NCBI GenBank assembly: GCA_022592435.1
Contig: JABYQS010000069.1
Span: 124,001 to 188,000 of the forward strand
Direction of reading: 5' to 3'
Origin: Cerioporus squamosus
Lineage: Eukaryota > Basidiomycota > Agaricomycetes > Polyporales > Polyporaceae
Length of the DNA: 64,000 nt
Every line of letters begins with the position of its first letter. Position 1 is the first letter of the stretch. The notes under the pieces are model-generated. The model saw only the letters and a program-made list of their open reading frames with translations. It was not told where the DNA came from and searched no databases. The position numbers and the translations under genes are program-made. Shown here piece after piece: positions 1-11,336 of this stretch.

Positions 1-1810
1 TTCGTCCTTCGCTTTCCCTCAGGCCCCCATTCTCTCACCGAAATCTACAGGCCCGTCCCCGCTCCCCTCAGCCACCCCTTCCGTCACGTCTCTCACTTCG
101 TATCCGTTCCCATCTGTCAACGAGTCGCGCACGTCCAGTCCGGCCGTGAGGCTCCCTACGATCGACACCTCAGTCACTGTGCATAGTCCAGGCGTTCCCT
201 ACCCTTCATGGAGACTGTCTCTCGTACGCAACGCGCGTCGCGCAGGTCTCGGGGCTGTCGGCCGCGCGATGGAGCTCGTGATGTTCGGTGATGAAGACGA
301 GGACGAATTCGCGGATATCGAGAATGCGGAGGAGGAGGACGACCTGGCTATAGAGTGGGCACGTCGTACGAGCAGTGTCGGCCCGTCGCCCATCGATCCG
401 CTGCCGACTGCAACGTTGCCCGCGATGCAGTCGCTCCAGCCTCGCGAGCAGATCAAGTTCCCGTCAAGGCATGGGAGCGACCCAGCCTTCAAGAGCATCC
501 CGGAGGAAGGGCCGGCTGCTGAGCCGGAACCGACTACCCCTTCGACGTTGGAGCCTGCGCCAGTGCTCGAGCCCCATCCCCGTCCTCACCGACCGTCACA
601 CCCGCTGGTCGATCTGACCTCTCTCTACAGCACGGAACGCGAGACATTGCACGACTCCGACGGGAGCGAGGCCGAGTGGGATGGCTGGGTCGACGCGCTC
701 GTCGCCCAGCACAGGCAGGAGGCGTTGCTCGAGCGCGCGCGAGCCAGGCGAGACGCGCTCGTGTCGCCGGATGGCCTGGACACGGTCATCTCTGGTCAGG
801 CGAGCACCGTTCGCCCTGCTGGTACAGGAGCGGCGTTCTGGGGCGCGGGGTGGTCGTCGCAATACGGGGGCTCGAGGACCTCGCTCTCACAAGCTGAGAG
901 CCCGGATCCCGAGCATGCAGACGAAGAGCACGGCGCGTGGGACTGGGTGCAGCGCAGCGACGTCGAGATCGATGCGGATACCGAGGAGTCGTCCGCGCAC
1001 AGCTCGGATCCTAACGCAGGTCCGCCTCTCGTGTCCCCGCGCCGCATGACAACCTCGGGCTCGGGGACGCGGAAGCGGCCGAAGAACGCGACGCAGGCAG
1101 AAGGCCAGGGGCAGGGGCAGACGCTCTCGAGTTACTCGTCTGCGGACTCCCTGCTCAAGCGGACGATGCGCACGAACCTGAGCCTGACCCAGGCGAAACG
1201 CGCGTCCATGCATGTCTTGTTTCCGTCTGCGTCGAAGGCCGAGGTCAATCTGGACCCCGAGGTCCCGCCACGCGCGGCGTCCGCGTCGCCCCCGCCCTCG
1301 CAGCACCTGTCGCGCCCGTCGGTCACGAGCATGCGAAGCACGACGAGCATGAGCACCCGCTCGCGCCCGTTCTCCCCGCTGTCGAGCCAGCTCCCAGAAC
1401 AAGAGCACGACGACGACGACGACGACGACGAGCACGAGGACGCAGACGAACACGAAGCGGACGCGGACGTAGACGACGTCGACGAGGAGGCCGAGGGCGA
1501 AGGCTACATGGACAGCGAGCTGGGCCACGGCGGGGCGCACGTCAGCGAGCTCGGGCACAACCCGCAGCTCACGGGGGGCCAGCACCCGATCCCGATGCCC
1601 GGGATGCGCATGGTGCCCGCGGGGTACACGACGTTCCAGCACTCGTCGCTGTACGGCCGCGGCGGGCACGGGCAGGAGGAGAAGACGCACGCGGGGATCG
1701 TGCATGGGCAGTCGATGCAGAAGCTGCCGATGGGCATGGGGAGGATGATGACGACGGTGAGCAGCACGGTCAGTGTCGGGCGGAGTGCGCGGCGGGGGGC
1801 GACGCGGTAA
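1..1810 (+). CDS. 3' part of an acidic, Ser/Pro-rich hypothetical protein (5' end outside window)
   Basis: The reading frame is open from base 2 to the stop at 1808-1810, so this is the C-terminal ~600 residues of a longer protein. The first in-frame start-like codon (GTG at 146) is not a credible start. The protein is low complexity: a Pro/Ser-rich start, then a short basic/hydrophobic stretch (around the PSWRLSLVRNARR peptide), an acidic block rich in Asp/Glu, long Ser/Thr/Pro-rich parts, a run of eight Asp encoded by a GAC microsatellite near 1407-1431, and a Gly/Met-rich tail. I see no catalytic motif, signal peptide or membrane helix. Composition suggests a disordered regulatory or scaffold protein. 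I do not recognise the family. No intron is evident in the visible part. Confidence 0.7.
   Translation, partial: SSFAFPQAPILSPKSTGPSPLPSATPSVTSLTSYPFPSVNESRTSSPAVRLPTIDTSVTVHSPGVPYPSWRLSLVRNARRAGLGAVGRAMELVMFGDEDEDEFADIENAEEEDDLAIEWARRTSSVGPSPIDPLPTATLPAMQSLQPREQIKFPSRHGSDPAFKSIPEEGPAAEPEPTTPSTLEPAPVLEPHPRPHRPSHPLVDLTSLYSTERETLHDSDGSEAEWDGWVDALVAQHRQEALLERARARRDALVSPDGLDTVISGQASTVRPAGTGAAFWGAGWSSQYGGSRTSLSQAESPDPEHADEEHGAWDWVQRSDVEIDADTEESSAHSSDPNAGPPLVSPRRMTTSGSGTRKRPKNATQAEGQGQGQTLSSYSSADSLLKRTMRTNLSLTQAKRASMHVLFPSASKAEVNLDPEVPPRAASASPPPSQHLSRPSVTSMRSTTSMSTRSRPFSPLSSQLPEQEHDDDDDDDEHEDADEHEADADVDDVDEEAEGEGYMDSELGHGGAHVSELGHNPQLTGGQHPIPMPGMRMVPAGYTTFQHSSLYGRGGHGQEEKTHAGIVHGQSMQKLPMGMGRMMTTVSSTVSVGRSARRGATR
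1407..1431 (+). repeat. GAC-type trinucleotide microsatellite inside a coding region
   Basis: About eight tandem ACG/GAC units encode a poly-aspartate run in the first gene. It keeps the reading frame and is likely length-polymorphic. Confidence 0.8.
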
Positions 1811-2241
1811 TGGGTTTCGGGCGCGCGACGAGGTAATGGTTTGGGCTGGGAGCAGTAATTGGGGAGAGAAGAGAAGAGAAGTAAGCGCAACTGTATTATA
1901 CTAGAGGTAATCGCTGCTTAGTCGGTGGTATTGGGAGAGGGAGAGGGCTGCGCCCCGTAGTTATATAGGTTCAGGGCTTCTGTAATCATACATACTTATA
2001 CCGTACGCCGCGGTTTTGTCGCGATGTGCGCACCTCGAGGGTCTCCATGCATGCATATACTTACACGTGTACACTAGTAGTCGCATCCAAATAGCATCAT
2101 GCATCGCGTTCAGTAGATATCTCCTTGTATCGGTCTCCCGAGTTTGGCTAGCGTGAACAGTTTTCGTGCAGCGGTAGAGTAACCACAGTTTGCATTCAAG
2201 GCCACTAGCGGTCGCACAGTCTCTATGTGGTGCGCCCCACA
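1811..2241. other. Intergenic region between convergent genes
   Basis: This 430 bp stretch separates the stop of the first gene (+) from the stop of the GH92 gene (-). It should hold both 3' UTRs. It is more AT-rich than its neighbours around 1880-2150. No further gene can be supported. Confidence 0.5.
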
Positions 2242-5200
2242 TCAGTCGTACCCCCCAGTGGAAAGGGACGGAGGAAGCGCATCCGCCCCCGCCCCGCACG
2301 ATACACCGATGTCGTCCGTGAGCTGCAGCTCGATGAGCGATCCGTTCGTGAACGCGTCCCACTCGATGAAGCAGTTCGACTTCCACGGCTTCCCATCGAT
2401 CGTCACATTCTACATATCCTTCGTCAGCTTGCCCTCCACTCATACTACACACTTCCGAGTCAACGGTGAACATCAGCACTGACCTTGACGAAGACGTGCC
2501 CTCCGGTACCGTCGGCCGGGTTGCCCTTGAACCCGTTCGCGCGGATGGTCGTGGTGGTGTTGAGCGCGGGGTTCCGGAACGAGATCTGCGGGAAGTAGGG
2601 CGAGGAGAGGAGGAACTGCTTCGTTGCGGGCAGTGGGTACAGGCCTGCCAGGTAGAACGCGACGTAGCTGCCCATCGCGCCCGAGTCTGCGAGCACGCGT
2701 TACGAATCGAGTGAGAGGAGTGGGCGCAGAGCGGAGGGAGAGAAGGAGAGAAGCGTACCGTCGTTCCCTGGAAGGCCGTTGATGGAGGTGTTGTAGAACT
2801 CGGCGATGACTTGGCGCGAGCGCTGCGTGCTTAGGCCGGGCTTGTTCGCGTAGTGGTACATGAAGGGGATTTGTTGGGAGGGCTCGTCCGTCGAGTCGAA
2901 GTATCCCTGGGGGAAAAGAAGCATCAGTGTGTTGGACAGATGGGACTGGGACGGTAAAGGAGGAGAGCGCACCTCGTCAAAGATGAAGTTCAGCCGCTGA
3001 ACGAACTTGTCTACTCCGCCCTGGAGCTCGATCAGCTTTGCAGTGTCATGTGGGACGTACTGAGTGTACTGCAGGAGAAGCATAGTCATGATACCGAGAT
3101 ATGGTTTCAGGGCGTCGGTCGAGGACGTACGACGATCGGAGAGCCCTCATAGAAGCCATCGTGCCGCTGTGCGTTCAGGAAGCAGGTGGACTGCGTGGGA
3201 TCGTGAATGCTGCAGTGACGCGGATCTGTGAAGTTGAACTTCCCATCTGCGAACCGGGGCTAACTCAGACGTATGATTTGAGTCTCGATACCAAGAGGGT
3301 CGCAGTGATCACGCACCTGCATGAACCCGGCGATGTCCTTTCTGCCAGGGAACGTCGTGTTCGCGTTCCACACGTTGTTGAAGTTCTCTGAACGTTGCGC
3401 ATACTAGGAAGATGGAAGACGATGAACAGAAACTCATAGGGGGAGAGAGATGTAGTACCTTCCGTCCGTCATTGGTCTTCCCAAGAGCTTTCGCTACTTG
3501 CGAGATCGTGAAGTCGTCGAATGCATACTGCCAGCTCACTTGAGCCAGCTGTTGTCCAGAGCAGAAAACGCCTCACCTCCAGAGTACGAGAAACTTGCTT
3601 AGAGTTCGTGCCACTCCTCTCAAACACATCTTGCGCAATATAGCCTGCAGCGCCTTTCAGCATCTAGACGATCATGATGCTTCGCAGACCTGCTCTGTAC
3701 TTACCAAGAGTCTTCCAGATGTTCGCTTGCCTGCCCTGCAGGTCCCAATTTGGAGGCTGTAGCTCCGCATCCGCCAGGAGGGCATTATATAGTGCATCTG
3801 CGGGCACGCTCAAGGCATCCGCTTGTTGTTGGAACTTGACGAAGAATTCCGCCAGGATGGGGTCTCCGTCTGCGTCACCAGAGATAATTGGCATGGGGAC
3901 TTTGCGGATAGGCAGGGAAATAGACATACTGCTTCCTCCTTGTATGAACTGCTTGACCGTTGCGCCTCGGCACTCCGGTAGCCAACCTTCATGCTGCTGA
4001 ATATTGATCATTCCTCGTACGATTCGCGCGAAAGTTGCGGGATCATGCAGTGCCATGAACGGGAACAACGTGCGGTATGTGTCCCACTGGATCACACTCC
4101 GTCAGCCTAGGTGCGATTAGCATGCCAAGTACTTACGTTGCAGTAAAACGAGTCGTAATAGGGTTCAGTGGAGTTCCAAAGCGGGTTCTCTCCGGTATCT
4201 GTTCCAGACCTGTCAGTGAAGTAAGCTCACAGCATCCACTTCAAGAGACTTACAGTCAGCCGGGGAGAGATGGGTCCTGTACATCGAGCTGTAGAACAAA
4301 TTGACGATCTCCGGGTCTACGCCCTTGGGATCGACTTGAACTCTGCCAAGTAGCTCGCTCCACTGTGCCCTGGATGCCGCCCGGACCCTCTCGAAGCCGA
4401 AGTCGGGGATCTCTTGTTCTGCGTTCGCGCATGCCTGCTCGGGAGAGATCAAGGATACCCCAACACGAGCGAGAATGGTAGTGTGACCTGAATGTTCGGT
4501 ACGTCAGTTTGGGAGCCGGTCAGTACTGGTGAGTGCGGTACCATGCGCGTTGGGCCTGAACGTGAACAGCGCTCCGAGTTCATCAACAAAACCTGCAAGA
4601 AGACGTGATTGAATCAGGACTCGTCTGACAGAACGCCAACCAGTGAGTGCAACGCACTAGTGTACAGCTGCGTTGCGGTCACGGTCTGTTTCACAGGGAA
4701 GTTTCCCAGCCACGCGCCGAACTCAGTAGGTGCTCCCTAGAGGATGCGAGCTCGATGTCGGAATGGCCGAGAATTCAAAACTATCGAGTCCACCCACCAG
4801 ATCGTATCCATCGCCCTTGAAGTCCACACACGTGAACGCATTGTAACGACCAGGCCCAAAAGAGCCCGCGAACCTTGCTCCGCCTACATATCATGGCACG
4901 TCGTATCTTTCAGTATGAGAGGATTGGATAGAAGTTGTCTATACTGACCTGTCACCCGGCCTGTGGTCTCATCCAGGTCCATGATTGGGTCGGTGCTACT
5001 CTGCTGCCCGTCATTCGTGATGTCCACGACAATGCGCGGGGACTTGGTACCGGTGGGGAAGGTGTAGCTACATAGGTATACATCTTGAGTTCCGTCTGAT
5101 CAGCAAGGCAAGTAAGTAGGACTACCAACCGGTGCAGAGCAGTACGGCGCGTGGATGTCAATTCAACGCGAATACCTGTAGACTATATGCGCACTGTCAA

Positions 5201-5985
5201 GTCAGATATTAGGTAGGAGCTCCAACGCACGACCATACTGACCAAGTTCGAGGCAAAATATCCAGGTTCTGCCGCGTCATCCGGAGTGCCTGCGATATGC
5301 ACGGTGAGATTCCTTCATTCATTATGCGCATCATCACCACGCACCATCATCAAGCACTTTCCGCAAAGTCTTGCGTCCCGCTAGTGACGTCTGACATTCC
5401 TCAAACGTGTTCCCTTTGCCGCACCTCGCGAAGGGAAACAGCTTGAACAGGGACAGTGGAACGGCCTGTACATATCATTTGGTTAGGAGAAAGATTCAGG
5501 TTCAGAGAGTGTTGTCGAGCAGACTCACGCCTCCGGTACCATCATCATGCAACTGAGAGAAGCCTGTCACGTTGAAGATGGGATTCGCGTCATAACCCGC
5601 ATGCTGGAGCATACACTAGTCAACTGTCTGATCCAATATGAGCGACGCGTCCGGACGTACATTTCCTGGCGAGTCGGTGTCCATCCCGACTTTCACCATC
5701 CCATGGGGTATAGTTGCACCTGGTCGCATTCAGAGATGTTCGATGGTCTCAACAACAATACTACTCACCTGGAAAGACGTGCCCTCCATTCGTCGTCCCA
5801 ACGAACAAGTTAACGTGACTCGCAGCGTCTTGAATAAAAGCCCCGGAAGCCGAACTGGAGGCTTGCGCAGCGCTCGCCGTGACCGCCCCAGAGCTTGTGA
5901 ACGCGACCGACGTCTCGATACCTTTCACGCCCGACAGCGACAGCGCAGACACGAGCACCGCCGCCTTCGCACCAAGTGACAGCAT
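2242..5985 (-). CDS. GH92 family alpha-mannosidase, secreted (copy 1)
   Basis: Multi-exon gene read on the minus strand. The start at 5985 gives a signal peptide (MLSLGAKAAVLVSALSLSG) followed by a short Ala/Ser linker and the GH92 opening motif around VNLFVGTTNGGHVFPG; exon 1 ends at 5769. Later exons carry family hallmarks: NLFYSSMYRTHLSPADC, the block HEGWLPECRGATVKQF, DADGDPILAEFF, SDEPSQQIPFMYHYA, and the PGND/DSGAMGSYVAFYLAGLYP block. That last block holds the acidic catalytic-base region of GH92 enzymes. The last intron is 2483-2410, and the last exon (2409-2242) ends in a conserved LTDD...LPPSLSTGG tail. Length is about 790 residues, normal for the family. GH92 enzymes are Ca-dependent exo-mannosidases acting on alpha-mannans or N-glycans; secretion suggests extracellular or cell-wall use. 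I found no frame break. Exact small exons at 4.5-5.7 kb are not resolved. Confidence 0.9.
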
Positions 5986-6660
5986 GGCGGGCGAACGAAC
6001 GTCAAGGTCAGCTCACTCAGCCCTGCAAGACTTATCTCCTCTTATACCGCCACCGGCCTCGTGTTCGGAGAAGGTAACCTGTCGGCATCGAAGTCGATCA
6101 GATGCCCGTCGTGTCAAGCAATATCGTCCGCGCCAGTCCAGTCCCCTGCAAGACGTCTCAGCAGAGGACAGCTGACTGCCTCGCATACTCGCCGACCGTA
6201 GGGACGATCAGAGCCGCGGAGGCCCGCCGACCATGTGAGGACACGGGCGGGCATAGTGAGGCGACCTCGCGCCGGTCGCGGGCCATTCTTGAGTACAGAA
6301 GGTGCTTCTCTCGGGTATGTTCCACACGTGATCGCGCGGCCGTGCGGTATCAGAAACAGTTGCAGAGGCTTGATTGGCAGGATGACTACTTTTACAACTG
6401 GGGTCAGTTACGCATACATACAGCGATCGAAGGACGCAGTGGAGAGTAGGAAGAGTTACGTACGTCGAGATCCGAAGAGAACGTCGAGCCTCATTGCGAA
6501 ACTGTCAAGAATGGTCATTATCCGTTACCTCCGGCGACCAGTCTTCACGAAGGGACGAAGGAACTGTCGGCAAATCCTCGGCGACTTGAGCGCATTCTAT
6601 AGACACAACATTTGGGGATGGTACAAGGGACGATTACAGGGAACGAAGGTCGAAAGAGCT
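5986..6660. promoter_or_regulatory. Promoter region of GH92 copy 1 and 3' flank of the AAA ATPase
   Basis: On the minus strand a TATA-like TATAAG lies at about 6046-6041, roughly 60 bp upstream of the GH92 start at 5985. The rest holds only short overlapping ORFs with no recognisable protein. Confidence 0.4.
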
Positions 6661-9574
6661 CTATTGATACATGATGTGCCTGCATGCACAACTCGTCAGC
6701 ACCAACGACACCGAAACCGACTTCGCGAAAGACACTTACGCGGTATCGAACTGCTCCATCAGATCCAGCACCTGCTCGAGGTGCTCAAAGCCCAGCTGCT
6801 GCTGCCGTCCCTGCGCGAGCGCGCCCGCAGTCTTGACAATGTTCTTGATCTGGCGCCCGTTGACCTTCTTCTCGCCTAGCGTGCGCAGCTCGTCGTGCGA
6901 GAGCCCGCCGTTCTGGATGTCGCCGTTGACGCGCTTGAGGAAGGCGACCCAGATCTGGCGCTTCGCGTCCGAGGACAGGTCCTGGTACCGGAGGGAGACG
7001 TGGATGCGCGACTGGAACGCCTCGTCGAAGACACGGACACGGTTCGTGGTCAAGAAGAGGATCCCGCGGAAGTACCTGGTACGTGGCACGGTGGTCAGTG
7101 TCGGCTCACAGCGCCGCAGAGCTGGGGAACGGGAACGTACTCGAGCTGCCGGAGGAAGACCGCCACCATGGCATTCCGTTCCAGGTGTGCGAGCGTGCGC
7201 TCCTCCAGAACACGTCTGCCTCATCGATCAAGACAACCGCGCCCCAGATCGCGGACACCTTGAGGATCGTGGTGAGGTTGCTATCCAGAGCTTCGGCATG
7301 CGTGCCGAGGTCTGCTGCTCCCACCACGTAGAGAGGCCCTATTAGCAAGTGAGAACTATGTCAGCACCCCAGCCGATCGCGGATGGCGGACAGGAATTGC
7401 ATGTAGAGCGATGTAGCTTACTTCGCACGTCTATATGGGGAGGGAAGAACGGCACCGGTGAGCGACGGACCCTGAGGACACCATGGGACGGAACGACGCA
7501 CATTCGCTCATGGCTTCCGCGGTCAGGCTCTTTCCCGTGCCTGGGTTGCCGTAGAGGTTGATGACGAGCCCGTGGCCTTTGCCCGACACGAAGTCATCGA
7601 ACTTTCTCGACGAGCCCGCACTATGCGACTCGACGAGTGTCCTCAGCACCTGCTTGTGCTTGGGCGGGATGACGAGCTGCTCAAACGCCTCATCGTTCCA
7701 CTTGAACGACTCCACTCGCTCGACCATGAACTCCACTAGCGGGCGCATCGCAAGCGCGGATAAGCGTGAGTATGCATATACATGGGTCCCAGCGGGTGGG
7801 AAGCAGAAACGAGGGTACTCACACCATTGCTTGTCTGAGAAGCTGAATCCATATACGATGGGGGACGTGAGCAGAAGCTCCTCGTCCGTGAGGTCACGCT
7901 TATCGGCATCCGCGAGGTGCGCCCGTGCGCGCTGAGCGTGTCTATCTATATCTTGACCCGCGAGATTCTTCGAAACCCGTGGCAGCATAGGATAGTTCGG
8001 GACCGTGTCCGCAAACGTCTCTGCAGAAGCAACCGTCAGCTCGCTCACATCCGATGAAGGGTCCGGCACCGCATAGCAGATTTCTGCACTGACTCCGGTC
8101 TATCATGATCCTAGAGTTGACCTGTCCGACGGTCGCTCCGATGTCAGCATGAAATCACGGATCCGGAGGAAGGAACTTTGACGTACGCTATGCTTAATAT
8201 GGCTCACTTCCTTGAACCTGAAGGCAAGACCGCGGTACGCAACGTGGTGCATACCGCCCGCAATCTCCGCCCACTTCTTCCCGCGCGCGATCAACCGCTC
8301 CTTCAAGCCGTCAACCCCTCCAGGACCCGAGTAGTATTGTATCGGGTACGCAGCCAGCTGCGAGATCTTCTTCGTCCCGCTGAACCGGGGGATGTCGAGG
8401 ACGCGCCCGAGGCCGGCATAGCCGAACGGCATCCTCTTCGCCCTCTTCACGTTCGCGCCGGTACCGAGGTCCCCAAGGTTCTCCGCAGGGGCGCCGATGT
8501 CGACCTCGACATACTCGACGACGAGTCGCCAGAAGTACTGCATCTGCCCTTCTTGCGAGTTCTTCGACGTGAGCAGCCCAGTTGGGTCGTACGCTGCCGA
8601 GACGGCCGCTTGGTGGTCAGCCTTCTGGCATAGCTCAGAGTGCACCAGGCGGACGCATCGCGGCTCGGAGGTGATAGGGCAGAGCATGTAGAGTGTCGTC
8701 TTGCCGGGGACGAAGAGAGACCAGAGGAGATCGAAGGTGATCTCATCGTGCTTGAGGAGAGACGCGAGATTGTCGAGGGTGTTGGAGTACGTGTCTTTGA
8801 GGTACCCGAGGAGATGCGCGAGGTGGTTGTGGGTGCGACGCAGAGGCGACTCTTCGGGTTCGTTCTGCACCTGGGCCGCCAGTTTCTCCGCGTGCGCAAG
8901 GAACTCCGGATACCAAGCGAGGAGGGTGTTCGGATCAATCTATGTCAAAGATAGAGTTCTAGTGTTCTCGGTCTAGCCGGGGGTGCACAGCGGGAGAAGA
9001 CAACGTACGCGAAGCGGCTTTGCCGTCCAGGATATGCCCTGCACGTGTCCGATGACATCTTTTCCGACCTTTATCAGCTCGGGACTGTTGATCTGCAGGG
9101 TCGTCGTGACGTTGAAACTGTTGGCCTTGCCGTCCTGGCTGTGGTTGAACTTGCGGATGACGGCAAACGCATAGACGTTGTACTTCTGCGCCTCGTTCTT
9201 CTTTGTGCTCTCGTCATCGGTCGGCGGCGGCGCAGGCCGGATCGTCCACTGGTTCTTGAAGACGTCATGGACTTCATGAAGATACTTGATCTCGAGAACG
9301 CTCCCCGGTGGCCCATCCGGGATCTCCTCCTGGACGGCGGGCTCCTTGGATGGGTCCATCTCAATCATCTCTCCCGCTTGCGCGGGCATGGCGAAGCCAG
9401 GTGAGACATCATCACCGACGAAGCCCGCTGCCATACCGAGCATGTTAATGATTCGTGGTGGCACTGCGTGGCCCGACTGGGCGGCTGCGAAGAATGGGAG
9501 GAGGAATCGGCTGCAGGACGGTACAACTTACCTTGGACAAAGCGAGCGCGAGCACGCTGACGGTTTGCGCTCAT
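6661..9574 (-). CDS. AAA-type ATPase with DUF7025-like N-terminal domain
   Basis: The start at 9574 gives MSANRQRARARFVQ; exon 1 ends at 9532 and a 68 nt intron leads into the exon starting at 9463. The N-terminal ~450 residues match the fungal domain usually annotated DUF7025 (segments around FDLLWSLFVPGKTTLYML and YFWRLVVEYVEVD). The AAA core follows: Walker A GNPGTGKSLTAEAM, Walker B AVVLIDEADVF, sensor-1 LFLTTNR, and an arginine-finger region FDEAFQSRIHVSLRY. The C-terminal lid runs to HLEQVLDLMEQFD. The family is common in basidiomycetes and ascomycetes; its substrate is unknown. The 3' end is ambiguous: the frame stops at 6736, but a clean GTAAGT donor at 6739 and CAG acceptor at 6680 define a 60 nt intron, giving a slightly longer tail ending at 6661. 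Frames are intact. Confidence 0.88.
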
Positions 9575-11336
9575 GTTGGTGCAGTCTTACGGGGAGTGGC
9601 GTCCTGTGAGGGTGTGTGTAGCGGATGGCCAGCGCGTGCGCTCGAAGCGTTCTTATGTGCGGAATCCTAGGACAATGATAAATGAGCCTCGTGACGCTTG
9701 GCTGCAGAAGATGCGGGGTGGCCGCATCGCACGTACAAAGCGCGTTTGTATCCGGACGCAACCGCAGCGGACTACGGTTACCGGAGACAAAAGCGCGAAG
9801 CAGTGCCAATGAGCGTGCGCGGCCCCTGACACTGTAGAGGAGTGGCACATACCGGCGTCCTCTGAATGCATGCACGCCTTGACAGAGAAGATGGCACAGG
9901 ATGCCCCTTGAAAATGTTGATGTTGTCGACGGTGGCAACTAGATATGGAAACACGACAATTAGGCCACCTGTCACGTAGAAGGCTGATCTGATAAGTGAC
10001 GTCGTATGGCCCCGAAAGTTGCAGATACAACGTAAGTACGCCTGAACGCGCGTATGTGAGTGACCCAACCTAGCCGGGATGACTGGAGGTTGTGCCACTC
10101 GTCGGCGGAGACGTGAATGATCTCATGATCAGGCTCACATAACGGCACGAGTTACAGGAACTCTTGGCTGCTTCTCAACACAGCATATGTGGACCTAAGT
10201 ACTCACGTCGACTGAGGGATCCCTGGACTTGTAGGTGGTTAGTCCGACGGTACTTGGTCAGAGGCAGGAAGTTGACGCGTCCCGACATCAAGCGCCTATC
10301 GCATCACCGCCAGTATCCGAATCAGGCAATTCTCACGCACGTCGGTCCGGCCCGGAACCCCGTCCAGCAGGCGCCCAGAGGGCCATGGCGTTGGACTGCT
10401 CTTCAATTCCTGACACCAACTCCTCTCATCCTGTGAATACGACTTATCTTCTCTCTTTGAACCCTGAAGCTCTCTGGAACGAACGGTCAAACACTACAAG
10501 GACATCAGAACGCACCATGTATCGTACGGCATCCAGATGACACCTGCGCGTGTCATCTGACACTCCCCACCAACTCCCCTCCCCGTACATATTTCGATTG
10601 ATCAGGGACATGATATCGATGTTTGATCGAACCCCATGGGGTAGGTACATTATGGCTAAGGAGGTACACTCTCTCTACCTCAACCTTGAGAGTTGCGAGA
10701 AGCACAAGCCATGATCCGCTCGAGGTAAGCCGGTTCACCCTGTCATCGTCAGACGTTGCACGCATTGACGTTGAACTTATGTACACCAGCGAACCATCGC
10801 GTAAACGCCTCCAAGCTACACCTGTCACGGGTTGCCCGCCAAGAACCGCCCCGCATTCCCATCCTTCACCCCGCACCTCGGGTACCCTTATCTCCCGCTG
10901 CAACGCTCACCTGGTCGGCCTCATCGTTTTTCATTAGCACCAGGTCCGCTTACAGATGCGGACACGGCTCCCGGGCTCGCACCAAAGTCAAACATATCTG
11001 CGTCCTGAGAAGGTTCACATGAGAACCTATCGGGCGCGTGTCTTCCCCGGGGACCGTCGTTCTACTTTTATGCGGACGCGAAACAGAGTTCATGCCACTT
11101 GTGGCGGGCAACGACACACCGAAGCCGCTTGTCTGGCTCATTCCCTGGTCAGTGGGTCCGCCATGCCGGGGAGCTGACGCCTGAGGTCTGATTAGCGTGT
11201 GTATGAGACAGCGGGTATGGCGTCGTATATAAGGTGTGTCCCTGGACGTCACTGGAGTGGTCTTCCTTGCGCCCTTTCACGACCGCACGTCTTTGACGCC
11301 CTTCCTGCCACAGCTCGAGGCGACGAATACCCGGAA
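9575..11336. promoter_or_regulatory. Divergent intergenic region between the AAA ATPase and the MFS transporter
   Basis: About 1.76 kb lies between two divergently transcribed genes, so it should contain both promoters. Several 60-120 codon ORFs occur on both strands but none has recognisable domain content. I see no repeat or RNA gene. Confidence 0.45.
11226..11233 (+). promoter_or_regulatory. TATA box of the MFS transporter
   Basis: TATATAAG lies about 104 bp upstream of the start codon at 11337. The motif and spacing fit a fungal core promoter. Confidence 0.5.

Noticed and set aside
887..1705. 272-codon ORF (-) antisense to the first gene
   Set aside because: Arg/Val-rich shadow of the GC-rich coding frame on the other strand.
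9778..10098. 106-codon ORF (-) with a hydrophobic stretch
   Set aside because: No coherent splice pattern or family; lies in the divergent promoter region.
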